Notes: generated by a model from the letters alone, not told the origin. 64,000 nt of DNA from Dermatemys mawii (GCA_007922305.1 ML677348.1:17375442-17439441); one strand, 5' to 3'. Shown: positions 42,590 to 55,017, counted from the first letter of the stretch. Numbers and translations: made by a program.

Positions 42590-45500
42590 GGAAAGCAGAC
42601 ACAAGCTTTTCGAGCTAATTGTGCATTGAGCCTGCAATGGTACCAAGGGGTGTGAGGGATCATCACAGAAAGCTTTCTTCACCCTTCAGCCACCCTCTAA
42701 GCACCAGGCAGAATCAACGTCCCCAAGTTCCTCAGCTCACAGGGACTTCTCCCTCCCCAGTGCTCCTGGGAGAAGAAGAAAGACCATCAGCTCATCCCCT
42801 TCAGATGTGGCACTTGAGCTGATCAAGCACAGAGATATTGTGCAAGTAGGGCATTCCTCATGTGCTCCCAGGAGCATCAGGAGCTGCCCAAGGGTGAGCA
42901 ACACTGACCCACACCCAGCACAGTGCTCTATATACTGCACACGACGGAGCCCTAACTTAATTTCTTAATAGTTGTAAAGAGCCCAGACTGTTGGGCCACC
43001 TGAGCTATGCTGGGCACAAATCCAAGGGAGGGGACAGGTAAGAGTGGCTTTAACCACCACGCTTGACCCCAGTATAAAATAGAACAGGGATCATTACAGC
43101 AGCAAAGGATAACCCAAGTGCAGAGGTAAGTCTAGCCACACCACCTATGCTGGGGAAGGTGGCATAGGTGTCACTCCAGAAGCCCTATGCTGTCAGACGA
43201 TCCCCTTATACAGTGGGAATCCTGCCGGCCATCTACACTGGGTTTAAGGCTGCTTTGCAGCACTGGAATGGTGCAAAGAAACCTGAATAGATACAGAGAA
43301 TCTAGCCCATACTGAGAAGTGTTAAGAATAAGTAGTAATAGTACTAAACCAACAGGCAATACCTGTTCTCCAAATTTCCTTAGCCCTACAGTAAATAACA
43401 ACATATTGCTACAAAACTCTATTTAATACCATTTTATGTGTCCAAAGGAATCTGTATTGAGCAGCAGGTCTCCTCCTGGACGAGTTTACACTGGAGCAAT
43501 GAATCTGACACTGTGGTCCTTTACATTCGCTTGTTTACTTTTCCTCCTTGTCTTTGATCTCTTTCTTGGGAATAATTACAGAGTATTCTTCACGGTTGTA
43601 TTGTGAGATAAGGATTCTAGAGAAAAAAATTGAGTCCACACTCTGTCATTGTGAGATTGAAAACCAAAGGTGTTAACTTTAAAATGAAACTCGGTTTACA
43701 TAAAAGTAACCCACCTCAAACAGGACTACTTTGCTATCCCCAACTCAGTTTCTTCAAACCAAGTAGTGCTCTGGGGCTTCCCCACAGCTAGACACACAAA
43801 TACACCACGCTTTTGAAACTCCTGAACATGCAAGATCCTTCCCTCTCTTCCTGCAGAATTAGCACGTAGTCGGGTATGCGAGTCAGAGCGATGGAGAGCT
43901 ATTCTGCATTGTAGGGACTTTCACAAGCACACTTCACACTGAGGCACAGCACGCAAAAGGCCCTAGAGTCTTTCACTCTGAAAGAAGTGGAACAGTGAAG
44001 CCAACCACCTACTCGATGTTACTGGTAGGAGGCAGGGCCATGAGGCCTTGTTCCCCTGACGAGATGCATCTCTCGGGTGTATAGAACAGGCCATTGAAAC
44101 TGCTGATAACTTTAGTTTATTGGGGAGAGGAACTCAGATTTCAGCCATTAGAATCAGTGGTCTGCATACCAGTTCATAACACTCCATTTCCATTGCATGC
44201 CCTGAGACATCCTGTCCCAGCTGACATAGGTGGATAGGACATTTGCCTCGTGGACCCCAAGTGGCTGAACATATGCAGATTAGTTACATGCCACAATGTC
44301 CTAGTTAACTGAATGAAAGTCAGAGGGGACCTCGTTCTCAAACACATAGAGCACATCCTGGGAGCGAGGGGAGTAGGCAGCCTGAGTCTACCATCATCCT
44401 AGGTAGAAGCTGTTTGATGGGGGAAGAGAAAGCACCTAGTGAGTAATGTGAACTGGTGGGTAAAGGGCCGCTAAAGGTTTGGAGAAGAACCCAAACTTTC
44501 ACATGCATCTTCCAAGCAACCTGAGCTTTCTAAACTCCCCCAGGTTCACCTACCTACCACTGACACCAGAAGGCTGTATATTGCCATCAAGAAGCACTGA
44601 GAAATTGGGAGGCCTAGACAAAAAAGCCCAGAATCATCTATCCAAAAGAGAGAGAGAGACTTCCGACAGACTCATCCATCTCACCTCAGTCTCTCTTTTC
44701 CAGAGAGATTTATAAACTCCTTCTGGCCGGGGGTGGAGAGGGGAGGTGGGTAGGTGTGGGACTGCATGTGCTGTTCCCCTGCCTGGCCTTGTGCAGCACT
44801 GCAAGTGGCCCCTTACCTCAGTTTCTGACTTGATGTAACCCAAAGGCCTCCACTTCAGGCTCTGATTTAAACAATACCCCTAGTGGAGGCCAGGTTATTA
44901 TAAAAACCTTGCTCATATCCTCTAACACCAACGTCCCAAAGAATAGCCCTGTCACTTCAGAGCATGAAGGCCTTGTTCTCATCATCCTCCAGCGTCTTTC
45001 ATCACAGATAGGCTCCTTATACATCCTCTTCCATCTCTCTGCCAGGACAGCCACCCTGCCCTTCCTTCTGGGGAGCAGCCCCACTCTTCTCAGCAAGAAC
45101 TCCCATGGACTCTGACGCAGCATCCTTGGCAGGAGAGCATCTTCCACTCCACGGCCCTCTCACTTTTCCTCAGGGTTCAGCTCTCCAGCAAGGAGACATC
45201 AACAGGTAAACCCCTGTGCTGCTGCTGCTGTCCCACCCTCTTAGTTGGCCCACCTAGGAGCACTTGGTCTGGAACAGGAGCGCTGAGCCTCGTTTCATTG
45301 AATGGGCACATGCATCACCAAGCTACTCTAGATCAGGGCCCGACTGCAGCAATTCTAAGTTTTAGCCTCACCATGGCATGGGGTACTCCACAGCCCTATT
45401 CCCCACATGGAGTGGCAGTAACAGGTTCTCTGCTCCCTTTCCAGAGAGGAAGGAGCAGGGACTAGCACCACAGGGTTCCTTCTCCTCCCTGGAGTGGTAC

Positions 45501-45659
45501 TCCCCTCCCCTTGGGAGCAGCATGGATCTCTCCACCCCTAGAGAGGCCAGGGTGGCATCAGGGAACCCTCCAGTGCTTATCTCAGGAGCAGGGTTTATAC
45601 ATTTGAGTTAAGGGGCTGAGCCCACTACGCTCTTCTCCTTCCACACTCACAGTCCTCTG
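42590..45659. other. Long unrecognised stretch
   Basis: About 3 kb. I see only simple tracts: (GA)n at about 44649-44661 and (GCT)n at about 45218-45230. Overlapping opposite-strand ORFs at 44634-45147 show no domain. No exon is supported. Confidence 0.5.
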
Positions 45660-46422
45660 TGGGGTGTTTTCTGAAAACATCCACTCAATGTGCAGCAGCA
45701 GTCAAAAACAGGTAACAGAATGTTGGGAATCATTAGGAAAGGGACAGATAATAAGACAGAAAATATCATATTGCCTCTATATAAATACGCAATACACTCA
45801 CACCTTGAATACACATCTCGATGTGGTCGCCCCGTCTCAAAAAAGATATATTGGAATTGGTAAAGGTTCAGAAAAGGGCAACAAAAATGATTAGGGGTAT
45901 GGAACGGCTTGGACAGATTAATAAAATTGGGACTTTTCAGCTTGGAAAAGAGATGACTAAGGTGGGGATATGATAGAGGTCTATAAAATTATGACTGGTG
46001 TGGAGAAAGTAAATAAGGAGGTGTTAGTTACTCCTTCTCATAACACAAGAACTAGGGGGTCATCAAATGAAAATAATAAACAAACAGAAAGGAAGTATTT
46101 CTTCACACAATGCACAGTCAACCTGTGGAACTCCTTGCCAGAAGATGGTGTGAAGACCAAGACACTAACAGAGTTCAAAAAAGGTCTAGATAAGTTCATG
46201 GAGGATAGGTCCATCAGTGGTTAGTACCCAGGATGGGTAGGGATGGTGTCCCTAGCCTCTGTTTGCCAGAAGCTGTGAATGGGCAACAGGGGATGGATCA
46301 CTTCATGATTACCTGTTCATTCCCTTTGAAGCATCTGGCATTGGCCTCTGTCAGAAGACAGGAAACTGGACTAGACAGACCATTGGTCTGACCCAATATG
46401 GCCATTCTTACGTTCTTATGGG
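45660..46422 (+). mobile_element. CR1 LINE, chelonian subfamily, 3' end with ORF2 C-terminus
   Basis: It runs from AAAACATCCACTCAATGTGC, ATATTGCCTCTATATAAATA and GATGTGGTCGCCCC, through the ORF2 end, to the tail GGCCATTCTTACGTTCTTAT. It is the plus-strand counterpart of 5955-6622. The 5' end is truncated as usual. Confidence 0.9.
45970..46224 (+). pseudogene. CR1 ORF2 C-terminus, open 84-codon frame
   Basis: It reads [20 protein letters not shown], then ERKYFFTQCTVNLWNSLPED, then KTKTLTEFKKGLDKFMED and RSISG before a stop. This is the conserved end of ORF2 in this CR1 subfamily. The frame upstream (LGTFQLGKEM region, 45925-45960) is shifted. There is no catalytic motif in this segment, and Met 45970 is internal to ORF2. 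Confidence 0.85.
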
Positions 46423-47730
46423 GTGATGTTGGCGAGACCTTCCCAAGCATGGATCTCAGAGTTGTCACTCCATTGAGATGCAAGGGCAATTAACCCTTTC
46501 CGAGCTATTGTCTTAGACTGTCTTCAGACTTAGGCAGACTTCTGCAATGGTTACACTCCGAGCTTTGCTTTCCAATCTGTGAAGGCTAGAAAACTCTTAT
46601 TAATTATTAATATCATTATTATTAAATGAAAGCTGAGGTTCTGGTGCAACCACACAATTCCCGGAGATTGGGCCCGGAGCATGGAGCTATAGCTTCTGTG
46701 CCTTAATCCAGCCAAGCTCTAGATGATCAGGAGTTCTCAAACCTGTTCAGGCCAGAGCACATCTTCAAAAGGACATTGTCTCATGGACACTCATTCACAA
46801 ATATGCAGGTCACCTCTCCTCTTCTCCCACATGAGCACGTAATGTCCCTGTGGTACCTACAGTCATCATGGATCAGTATCCAACGTATCAGCAATGTCTT
46901 AATGTCAGTTGGCTGCTGAAAATAAGAAGTGCCTGCACACGCAATTATCTAGCTCTCTGCAGACAACCAGAAAGTCCTCAGCAGCCCAAACTGGTTTGCA
47001 GGACAGAGTCTGAGAATGGCTGCTAGATCACATATAGAAATTGCTAGCTTCCTTGCTATTGATAATTGAGCTATTTTGCTTGTCTTGCTGCTCATTTAGG
47101 GCCTGAATCCAAGCCCTTGGTGTCAGTGGGAGTCTTTTTATTACCTGCCATTGATGCTATGCATGTATAATTGCTGTTGAGCCACCATACTAGTTAGCAC
47201 AGAAGCAGGAACATTTCTGCATATGACTCAGGAGTGTGGATTAATAAAGCCATTCAGAGAAAAGGTCAGTCATGGAGAGAATATACATGGAAAGTGCAAT
47301 TTTACTCCCACCAGACTCAGGCCTTTTCATGCAAAGCCATTATTCCTAATTAGACATAATATAATCAGCGGGTAAGAAAAAAGGGTCACTTTGACCATTA
47401 CTTATGGTAAAAACAATCATATAAAAGTAGCAATTCCACCTCATCCATTAAAGATTATACACTGGGTCACCTCAAAGCAAGACTTGGCAGTCCACATTTC
47501 CTTCCAATTAAATGACATCAGGGAAGCATTTGAAACAGTGTGGGCCCGTTTTCATTGTAACGTATGACTAACTGATAAACTGATAAAACATTAAACTATT
47601 TATCACCGTAATACCAACCTACATATTGTAACCACTGAGTCAGTATTTAACTGATTCAGTGAAACCAAACCAGTTCTACAGAAAATACTGTACATGATTT
47701 CCCTTCCATATATTCAGAAATCTTGACTTA
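46423..47730. other. Unrecognised stretch, no gene seen
   Basis: Mixed unique-looking DNA with a (TTA)n-like patch at about 46598-46625. No repeat is placed. Confidence 0.5.
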
Positions 47731-47870
47731 TTATTATTTATTATTTGTATTATTGTAGCACCTAGGAGCCCCAGTCATGGCCAGGACCCCATTGTGCTAG
47801 GCACTGTACAAACACAGTACAAAAAGACATTCTCTGTCCCAAAGAAGTTACTTTCTAAGTGCAAGAGAAG
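47731..47870 (-). mobile_element. CORE-SINE / L2-type tail, minus strand
   Basis: TTATTTATTATTTGTATTAT, then TGTAGCACCTAGGAGCCCCA, GACCCCATTGTGCTAGGC, and CTGTACAAACACAG, is the reverse complement of the tail module also present at 5630-5768. The head of the SINE is absent. Confidence 0.65.
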
Positions 47871-48360
47871 AGACAACAGGTGGATATAGACAGAGACAGA
47901 CAGTGGAGTACAAGGAAACAATCGGACAATATTGAATTGCACTGCCTCCCCCACACATCCCTAAAATTTGTAGTACAGGGTTAAACTGGGGAAACAATCC
48001 AAAGAACTGAGCTAGGAATTTGCCTTGCTGTTCACTGCATTCCATACTGTACAAGCCGAGCTACTGTTGAACTATCATGCAAACTAGTCAGCACAAGTCT
48101 ACTACATTAACTATGCCCCATCTAAAGTTAAGTTGTTTACTTTTTTTTCCTGGCACCGCTCGGTGAGATTTTTCATTCTTCAGTGAACACGCCCCCAGTG
48201 TTGGAAGCCATGATGAGCTATCTGCTTGTTTTGAGGTCTGTGGTACAGTCATCACTGCTACAAATTGTGCTTCTAGATCACAAGTTACACAAGTTTGGGC
48301 CTACACCAAACCACAAGGAATTTTTCATGAAACTTTAAAGCTCTCTAAAGACTTTGTTAT
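47871..48360. other. Unrecognised stretch, no gene seen
   Basis: No repeat or credible coding frame is seen. Confidence 0.45.
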
Positions 48361-48423
48361 TTGTCATTTGTTATTGTTTATATAGCACCACTGGTGTATG
48401 CGGGACTGTATAGTTTGGTGGAC
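48361..48423 (-). repeat. L2/SINE-tail-like repeat, left piece interrupted by CR1
   Basis: TTGTTTATATAGCACCACTG then GGACTGTATAGTTTGGTGG. The module appears to continue after the CR1 insert at about 50164 (AACAGGTCCCTGCCCCAAAG, then AGGTTAAAGGC). The original repeat was therefore split by the CR1 insertion. Confidence 0.5.
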
Positions 48424-48698
48424 ATAGAATCATAAAATATCAGCGATGGAAGGGACCTCAGGAGGTCATCTAATCCAATCCCCTGCTCAAAGCAGAACCA
48501 ATCCCCAACTAAATCATCCCAGCCAGGGCTTTGTCAAGCCCAACCTTAAAAAGCTCTAAGGAAGCCGACTTCACCACCTCCCTAGGTAACCCATTCCAGT
48601 GCTTCACCAACCTCCAAGTGAAAAAGTTTTTCCTGAATCCAACCTAAACCTCCCCCACTGCAACTTGAGACCATTACTCCTTCCTCTGTCATCTGGTA

Positions 48699-48965
48699 TC
48701 ACTGAAAACAGTCTAGATCCATCCATTTCAGGTAGTTGAAAGCAGCTATCAAATCCCCCTTCATTCTTCTCTTCTGCAGACTAAACAACCCCAGTTCCCT
48801 CAGCTTCTCCTCATAAGTCATGTGCTCCAGGCCCCTAATCATTTTTGTTGCCCTCTGCTGGATTCCTTCCAATTTTTCCACATCTTTCTTATAGTCTCGG
48901 GTCCAAAACTGGACACAATACTCGAGATGAGGCCTCAACAATGCTGAATAGAGGGGAATGATCAA
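48699..48965 (-). pseudogene. CR1 ORF2 C-terminal segment
   Basis: An 88-codon frame reads [20 protein letters not shown], then [40 protein letters not shown] and FNYLKW. This is the thumb and C-terminal region of CR1 ORF2. The next in-frame part is lost by a shift near 48710. Confidence 0.85.
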
Positions 48966-49038
48966 GTCTCTTGATCTCCTTGATCCTTCTGCTTATACAA
49001 CCCAAAATGCCATTAGCCTTCTCGGCAACAAGGGCACT

Positions 49039-49425
49039 CTATTGACTCATATCCAGCTTCTCATCCACTGTAACCCCTAGGTCCTTTTCTACAGAACTGC
49101 TGCCTAGCCATTTGGTCCCTAGTCTGTAGCAGTGCATGGGATTCTTCTGTCCTAAGTGTAGGACTCTGCACTTTTCCTTGTTGAACCTCAGATTTATTTT
49201 GGCCCAATCCTCTAATTTGTCTAGGTCCCTGTGCACCCTATCTCTACCCTCCAGCATATCTACCATGCCTCCCAGTTTAGTGTCATCCACAAACTTGCTG
49301 AGGATGCAGTCCACACCATCCTCCAGATCATTAATGAAGATATTGAACAAAACCAGCTCCAGAACCGACCCTTGCGGCACTCCACTTGATACTGGCTGCC
49401 AACTAGACATGGAGCCATTGATCAC
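49039..49425 (-). pseudogene. CR1 reverse transcriptase palm
   Basis: A 128-codon frame has [20 protein letters not shown], then [32 protein letters not shown] and [17 protein letters not shown]. The motif C pair (DD) survives as FVDDT, though the block before it reads GSVLELVL rather than the usual GSVLGPVL. Other parts of the domain upstream are in another frame, so it could not make an active enzyme. Confidence 0.85.
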
Positions 49426-49946
49426 TACACGGAGAGCCCCACAATCTAGCCAGCTTTCTATCCATCTATAGATCTATTCTATCTATAGTCCATTCATCCA
49501 GCCCATACTTCTTTAACTTGTTGGCAAGAATACTCTGGGAGACCGTATCAAAAGCTTTACTAAAGTCAAGGAATAACACATCCACTGCTTTCCCCTCATC
49601 CACAGAGCCAGTTATCTCATCATAGAAGACAGTTAGGTTAGTCAGGCATGACTTGCCCTTGGTGAATCCGTGCTGACTGTTTCTGATTACTTTCCTCTAC
49701 TTTAAGTGCTTCAGAACTGATTCCTTGAGAACTTGCTCCATGATTTTTTCAGGGACTGAGGTGAGGCTGACTGGTCTGTAGTTCCCCGGATCCTCCTTCT
49801 TCCCTTTTTAAAAGATGGGCACTACATTACCCTTTTTCCAGTCATCTGGGACCTCCCCCGATCACCATGAGTTTTCAGAGATAATGGCCAATGGCTCTGC
49901 AATCACATCTGCTTTTAGCAGTACATCCGGCCCCATGGTCTTGTGC

Positions 49947-50144
49947 TCATCCAGCTTTTCTTAACAGTCCGGAATGACTTCCTTCTCCAGATAGGGCTGG
50001 GCACCTTCTCCCCATACTGAGCTGTGCAGTAGTCTGGGAGCTGACCTTGTTCGTGAAGACAGAGGCAAAAAAAGCATTAAGTACATTAGCTTTTTCCACA
50101 TCCTCTGTCACTAGGTTGCCTCTCTCTTTCAGTAAGGGGCCCAC
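49947..50144 (-). pseudogene. CR1 ORF2 linker segment
   Basis: A 65-codon frame reads [20 protein letters not shown] then [14 protein letters not shown]. It corresponds to the region just before the reverse transcriptase, the same place as 10058-10250. After NKVS the frame shifts. Confidence 0.8.
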
Positions 50145-50163
50145 ACTCTCCTTGACTTTCTTC

Positions 50164-50340
50164 TTTCAAACAGGTCCCTGCCCCAAAGAGGTTAAAGGCT
50201 AAAGGAACAGTAGGTATAACACAACACAGAACACACATATGGGTAGCATACCCAGGATGTGTCAGAATAAGTGAGCATTTAGATGATATTTGAAGGTGGC
50301 CAGAGCAGCTGGGCACACACGGAGCGGGAGGTTGATCCAG
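50164..50340 (-). repeat. Right part of the split L2/SINE-like repeat
   Basis: AACAGGTCCCTGCCCCAAAG then AGGTTAAAGGC is the continuation of 48361-48423. Identity past about 50210 is uncertain. Confidence 0.4.
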
Positions 50341-50689
50341 GTGCATAGCATGGCATGAGAGACATCACAAAATCTGGAATGCATGAAGATAACATGACCA
50401 AATTCCGCCCGACATAAGCAGATTGAACTCTCTTTCATGTCAATGGGTACGGCCTCTGCTGATGTCAAGATTAAATTTGGCCTAAGAGAGAGAGAAGGCC
50501 AGAGAGAATGACAATGAATGTAAGTGAGTAATTCTTGAAACTTGTGGGGAAAACATTCATAATTTTGGCTTCCTGTTCTGCACGTACAAAGACAGATGTT
50601 TTTGTCTAAAGGAGTGGAAATAATGTACAACTACTTACACTTCTCTGGTGCCATTCATTCAGAATTCCTTTCCAGACTGTATGCAACTA

Positions 50690-51041
50690 CAGACGCAAAC
50701 TGGGTTACGGAAGACCCGACTTACACAAATTCAAACGTACAGAAAAAGTTCTGTAGACTAAAAATAGGCGTTGGGTTTTTTTTGCGTAACAGTCGGAGAT
50801 ATGTCTCCGATTTATGCAAATTTTGACTTATGGAAGGCGTTCCGGACCGGAACATAATACTTGCTTAAGTCAGGGAGCATCTGAGACGTCCAGAACGCTG
50901 TGGGTAAGTCAAATTTTGCGTAAGTCGGAAACGTATCTCCAACCATTACTCAAAAAAACCTGCCTATTTTTAGCTTATGGAGCTTTTTCCATAAGTGCAA
51001 ATTTGCGTAAGTCGAGCCTTCTGTAACCTAGGGAGCGTCTG
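50690..51041. mobile_element. Tigger/pogo-like MITE with about 37-bp inverted repeats
   Basis: The left end CAGACGCAAACTGGGTTACG then ACCCGACTTAC is inverse to the right end GCGTAAGTCGAGCCTTCTGT then TAGGGAGCGTCTG. TA dinucleotides border both ends (50688-50689 and 51042-51043). The 352 bp contain CGTAAGTCGGAAACG-type words and inverted internal segments (AAAAATAGGCGTTGG against AACCTGCCTATTTTTA). There is no coding capacity. Confidence 0.85.
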
Positions 51042-51043
51042 TA

Positions 51044-53147
51044 CAGTTCACTTGCCCACCACTGAAGTGTAGTTTCTGCCCTAAGCCGCAGCCCAGCAGC
51101 CATTCTGCACCAGTAATATACACAGTAAAATGAGGGGAAATGGAGATTCCCACTTCTAACGTCAGCCACTGGAGTCACTGGACACTTGAGTTCTTCCACG
51201 TGGGGCAAATAGCAAGCGTGACAGAGATATGACCTTTAGCAACTCTGACTCATGTCAGGTGACTGGGGCCAGGAAATAAAGTTTAGTCTCCTATCAGCAC
51301 TTCTGTGTGTCACACCTTTATTCATCTCCCTACAGAGCAATGACTTTTAGTGAGGACAAACCCATGCTCACATTTCTGGGGGACAGCCCCGTACTCACAC
51401 GCAAACTAATTAATGAGAGACACTGTCAAGATGGTTGAAAAGATATGATTTTCAAACTCCTTAATGGTATTACTCACTTCTGAGGTCAAGACCTGTCAAA
51501 CCTTTTCCACTTGCGGCTCCCAATCTAGCCCCAAGTCCCAAAATCCTTTTCACCATATACAGTGTTTGAGTTGGCAAATTCCACTGTCAAACCAATGCTG
51601 AAGTTAGGAAGCAATGTAAGAACACAGTATGTTAAAAAATGGATTTTTGGCATATCTCAAGTTGGCTTTGGATGGACCAGAGTAAGAGAGCCCCCAAAAC
51701 ATTTGATTAAACTAAATTTAGTAGATTTTTTGTAATGTTTATTGATATGGCCACAAGTATGTCTATCTAATTTTTGTATTTCATGCCCGACAAGATCTGT
51801 AAAAACATCATTACTGCACCAATATGCTGCTGATTGGGTAGAATCCTTATAACACACCAAGGAAAAGCAGAACACAATACCCCAGGGCCTTTTGCTTCTA
51901 TCAAAAAATATAGTCAATGACATATTTTTAATGTAATCAAAAAGGGCAAGGTTGCTATTTACCCCATGCGCCCGGGCAGAGGAGGCTTAAGGTTCATGGT
52001 GGCTCCCAGTGCGGTGGGCCAGGAAGCTCCATGGGGCTGCAACTCCCCTTCCTGTTCATGTAGGCAGGGAGTAGATAGGCAAGGATGGGGAGTGGGCAAA
52101 TCTTCGATTCTGCCATCTTCAGTACCCCGCCAACACAACCGAACCAGTGCAGAGAGGAAAGTGATCTGCACCTGGGAAAGGACTGGTGCTCAGTTTTGCC
52201 CCTCAGAGCAAGGGGGAACCAGACACCAATCTGGGGCTCTGGGTCACAAATAATTTCCCAGAGTGCTCCTGGATAGAACAATCACACATTGCCCCTTACT
52301 GAGGGCAGATTGTATTGTTACAAGCTAGTCTAAAACTAGTGTTAATAAATCTCTATCTTGCTTAAAATGCCTAATAATATGAGATGTTGTAAAATCTTTC
52401 ATTCCTTTAATAAAACCTAAATATAAGGCCTAAAGTACTTGACATAATATTAAAAGGATGCAACTAATAAAAATAACTTACCATTGAATGTAGCCAACAT
52501 ACTATTTAAACAGTATTTCTCTCTGTGAAAATAGTCTGTTTTGCTCTCATAGACTCAACAGGTGAAGCAGCAGTATTGTTTTTTACAGTTTAAGTGTTCA
52601 GAATCTGTTCCCAGCAACAGAAGCCACTAATACGAAATGCATCATTAGTGCGACAGAGCCCTGCTGATGGACTACGCTGATAAGTCACCAAAGCAACCCT
52701 CACTGGAGATGGTGCTCGGAGAATGCACCACATTAATTTACTAGCCTATCATTATTGCTCTGAGTTTATTTTTAAACTATAATGTCCTGGCCAATGGCAA
52801 TACATCTCAGAGATAAACTGACTCCACAGAATGTACAGAGCACAGAGTGAGAATGACAGAGTGCTTTTGTTTTCAGCAGCCTAAGAAAAAGTCGGACATA
52901 CTTACAGTATAAGCCTTTTCATTTTTTGTCTCTGATCTAAAGTATATACCCAGTGGAATATCAATAAGCCTAGCTCAAGCGTAACACTTTCAGCAGCTGA
53001 ATGCTTAGGAACACATTAACACTACTGTGCTAAGCACCTAATAATACAGTAATTCTTTCCTGCAAGCAGTACTCTGATTTTCACTCCCCATAGCATCAGA
53101 CATCATCCAACATGCCACCTACAGAGGTTAAGTAATCAGTATCATAG
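51044..53147. other. Mostly unrecognised; GC-richer island at 51962-52280
   Basis: Around 51962-52280 the sequence becomes GC-richer than its flanks and has two long opposite-strand ORFs (95 codons each). Neither has a recognisable domain, and the block has no CpG-island-like density that I can support by eye. It may be an unclassified repeat. The rest is A/T-rich with nothing recognised. Confidence 0.45.
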
Positions 53148-53369
53148 GATATGTCTACACTACTCGCCAGATCAGCGGGTAGTGTTCGATATACCGGGGA
53201 TCGATTTATCGTGTCTCATCTAGACGTAATAAATCGATCCCCGAACACATGCCCCATCAACTCCAGAACTCCATCTCAGCAAGAGGAGGAAGTGAGTCAA
53301 TGAGGAAGCAGCCGTGGTCAACTCGTCGCCCTGGGGACGGCCAGGTAAGTTGACCTAAGATGCTGCGTT
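53148..53369. mobile_element. TGTCTACAC-family MITE, truncated on the right
   Basis: The left end is GGATATGTCTACACTACTCG, followed by GGGTAGTGTTCGATATACCG, GGGATCGATTTATCGTGTCT, ATAAATCGATCCCCGAAC and AGTTGACCTAAGATGCTGCG. It matches 56701-56960 but stops before that copy's terminal hairpin and right end. Confidence 0.75.
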
Positions 53370-53869
53370 CAAAGAGAGCTGTCTAAGCAGGTCACTGTAA
53401 CTCTCAGAATAACAAAAAGTGAAGCTAAGCAGAAGTCCAAAAACTTTCCCTGAAGCAATCAGGAATCCAGCAGCATTGTGTAACAGCTTTGATATTCCAA
53501 TATGTACAATCAGGCATTGCCCAATCACCTGCAGATAGCCAAATGATATGCTGTGCAATTAAGAGCTTTTTGAAGTGTGCTAGAAGGGATGCAACCCAAA
53601 TGAAGCTATTAAAGGTCTTGCAGAATTGTGGCCAAGCTCATTTATTGCATGAGAATTTGTAAGTGGTATGTACCGCAAATATACACACACACACACACAC
53701 CAAAAAACACCTTTCAGGTGCTCATATAAAACTGGAGATTGGAGGAAATGCCTGTGAGAAAAGATTAAAAGATTCACCTCGCCCATAAATTATGGTCAAA
53801 GAGTTCTTAGTTTTGAGGAATTTTCTCATGCAAACAACTTAAGCTATGAAAATCCATTCTGTTAACTAC
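53370..53869. other. Unrecognised stretch with (AC)n
   Basis: An (AC)n microsatellite of about 9.5 copies lies at 53683-53701. Otherwise nothing is recognised. Confidence 0.5.
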
Positions 53870-54180
53870 AGCTGGGTTGGGTTTTTAAATCACCTTCAGA
53901 AAAAAAATTGGTTGACATTTTTTCATTTAACATTTTTCTGTTTTTCCTCAGGACATTTTTAAATGAAACAAATTAATTTTTGTTTAAGAAAAAAACAAAA
54001 AGAAAAAATGCATTTCAAAACTATATGAAAAGTTTCTTTCATTTTGAAATTTCTCATTGAAAAACAAACAAAAATTTTAGTTGGAAATGACAGATCCCTG
54101 CTAGAAAAATTGTTTTTGCGGAAAATGCATTTTTTCTTGGTAGAAATATTTCTACCAACTCTATTGTTAGCTTCCAAAAC
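53870..54180. repeat. A/T-rich repeat of uncertain class
   Basis: Long A and T runs with inverted words (CATTTTTTCATTTAACATTT, TTTTTAAATGAAACAAATTA, TTTCATTTTGAAATTTCTCA, GAAATGACAGATCCCTGCTA). It looks like a turtle dispersed repeat related in style to 40736-41090. Boundaries are uncertain. Confidence 0.4.
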
Positions 54181-54574
54181 TCAACACCAGATTCAGAAAG
54201 AAGCTGGGGAAATGTTGTAATATATAGTGCTTTCTTTTACAGACTCTGCACTGTCCCCTCCAAAGCAAACAGTATAGGGGGAGAAGGGACTAGGAGTGCA
54301 TTCTTAACTTCAGGTTGTTTGAAGAAGGATGAATTTATTCAAAATGCTGAATGAAGATGACAGCATGGAACAAAGAGGCATGAAAAGAATGGTATATGCT
54401 TTAATGATCCTGTAAAAAAAGATTTGTACATTATCAGCAAAACAAATGATTTGTATAGCATCTGCATCCAGCCATAGCTAATACAAAAGATGGCAGAACG
54501 CTATGTCCTGAATAAAAAACTTAGGCCAAAGATTCTCACAGTGACACTCATGAACCAATAAAAAAGCTTTTAAG
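54181..54574. other. Unrecognised stretch, no gene seen
   Basis: No repeat or credible coding frame is seen. Confidence 0.45.
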
Positions 54575-55017
54575 GAAAATTATGGCCTAATTCCCCCTCG
54601 CTTAGACTGATGAAAATCAGCAGGTATAAAACAAATAAAAGGAAGTATTTCTTCATGCAACACAGTTAACCTGTGGAACTCCTTGCCAGAGGATGTTGTG
54701 AAGGCCAAGATTATAACAGGGTTCAAAAAAAGGAACTAGATAAATTCATGGAGGATAGGTACATCAATAGCTATTAGCCAGAATGGGCAGGGATGGTGTC
54801 CCTAGCCTCTGTTTGCCAGAAGCTGGGAATGAGTGATTGGGGATGAATCGCTTGATGATTAAGTGTTCTGTTCATTCCTTCTGGGGCACCTGGCAGTGGC
54901 CATGTCAGAAAACAGGATACTGAGCTAGATGGACCTTTGGTCTGACCCAGTATGGCCTTTCTAATGTTCTTATGTTCTTAAGAGTAATTCCATTAAAGTC
55001 AATGACACCAGACCAGT
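54575..55017. repeat. Old palindromic repeat split by a CR1 insert
   Basis: Left of the CR1, TTAGACTGATGAAAATCAGC, and right of it, AGAGTAATTCCATTAAAGTC then CAATGACACCAGACCAGTGC, join into the amniote palindrome with GTAAATCAGGAGTAACTCC-like and AAGTCAATGGAGTTACAC-like blocks. The repeat was present before CR1 arrived. Confidence 0.5.
54621..54980 (+). mobile_element. CR1 LINE, chelonian subfamily, 3' end
   Basis: ACAAATAAAAGGAAGTATTT then CTTCATGCAACACAGTTAAC, GGAACTCCTTGCCAGAGGAT, GGATGGTGTCCCTAGCC, TGGACCTTTGGTCTGACCC, and the tail CTAATGTTCTTATGTTCTTA, whose tandem TGTTCTTA octamers are characteristic of CR1 ends. It is strongly 5' truncated. Confidence 0.9.

Larger units (their letters stand above)
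48424..50163 (-). mobile_element. CR1 LINE, 1.74-kb 3' part, minus strand
   Basis: The plus strand starts ATAGAATCATAAAATATCAG, then GAAGGGACCTCAGGAGGTCA. Reading the minus strand from about 50163 it has the linker ([14 protein letters not shown]), the reverse transcriptase and the ORF2 end. This is the best preserved CR1 in the window, but indels still break the frames. Confidence 0.9.
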
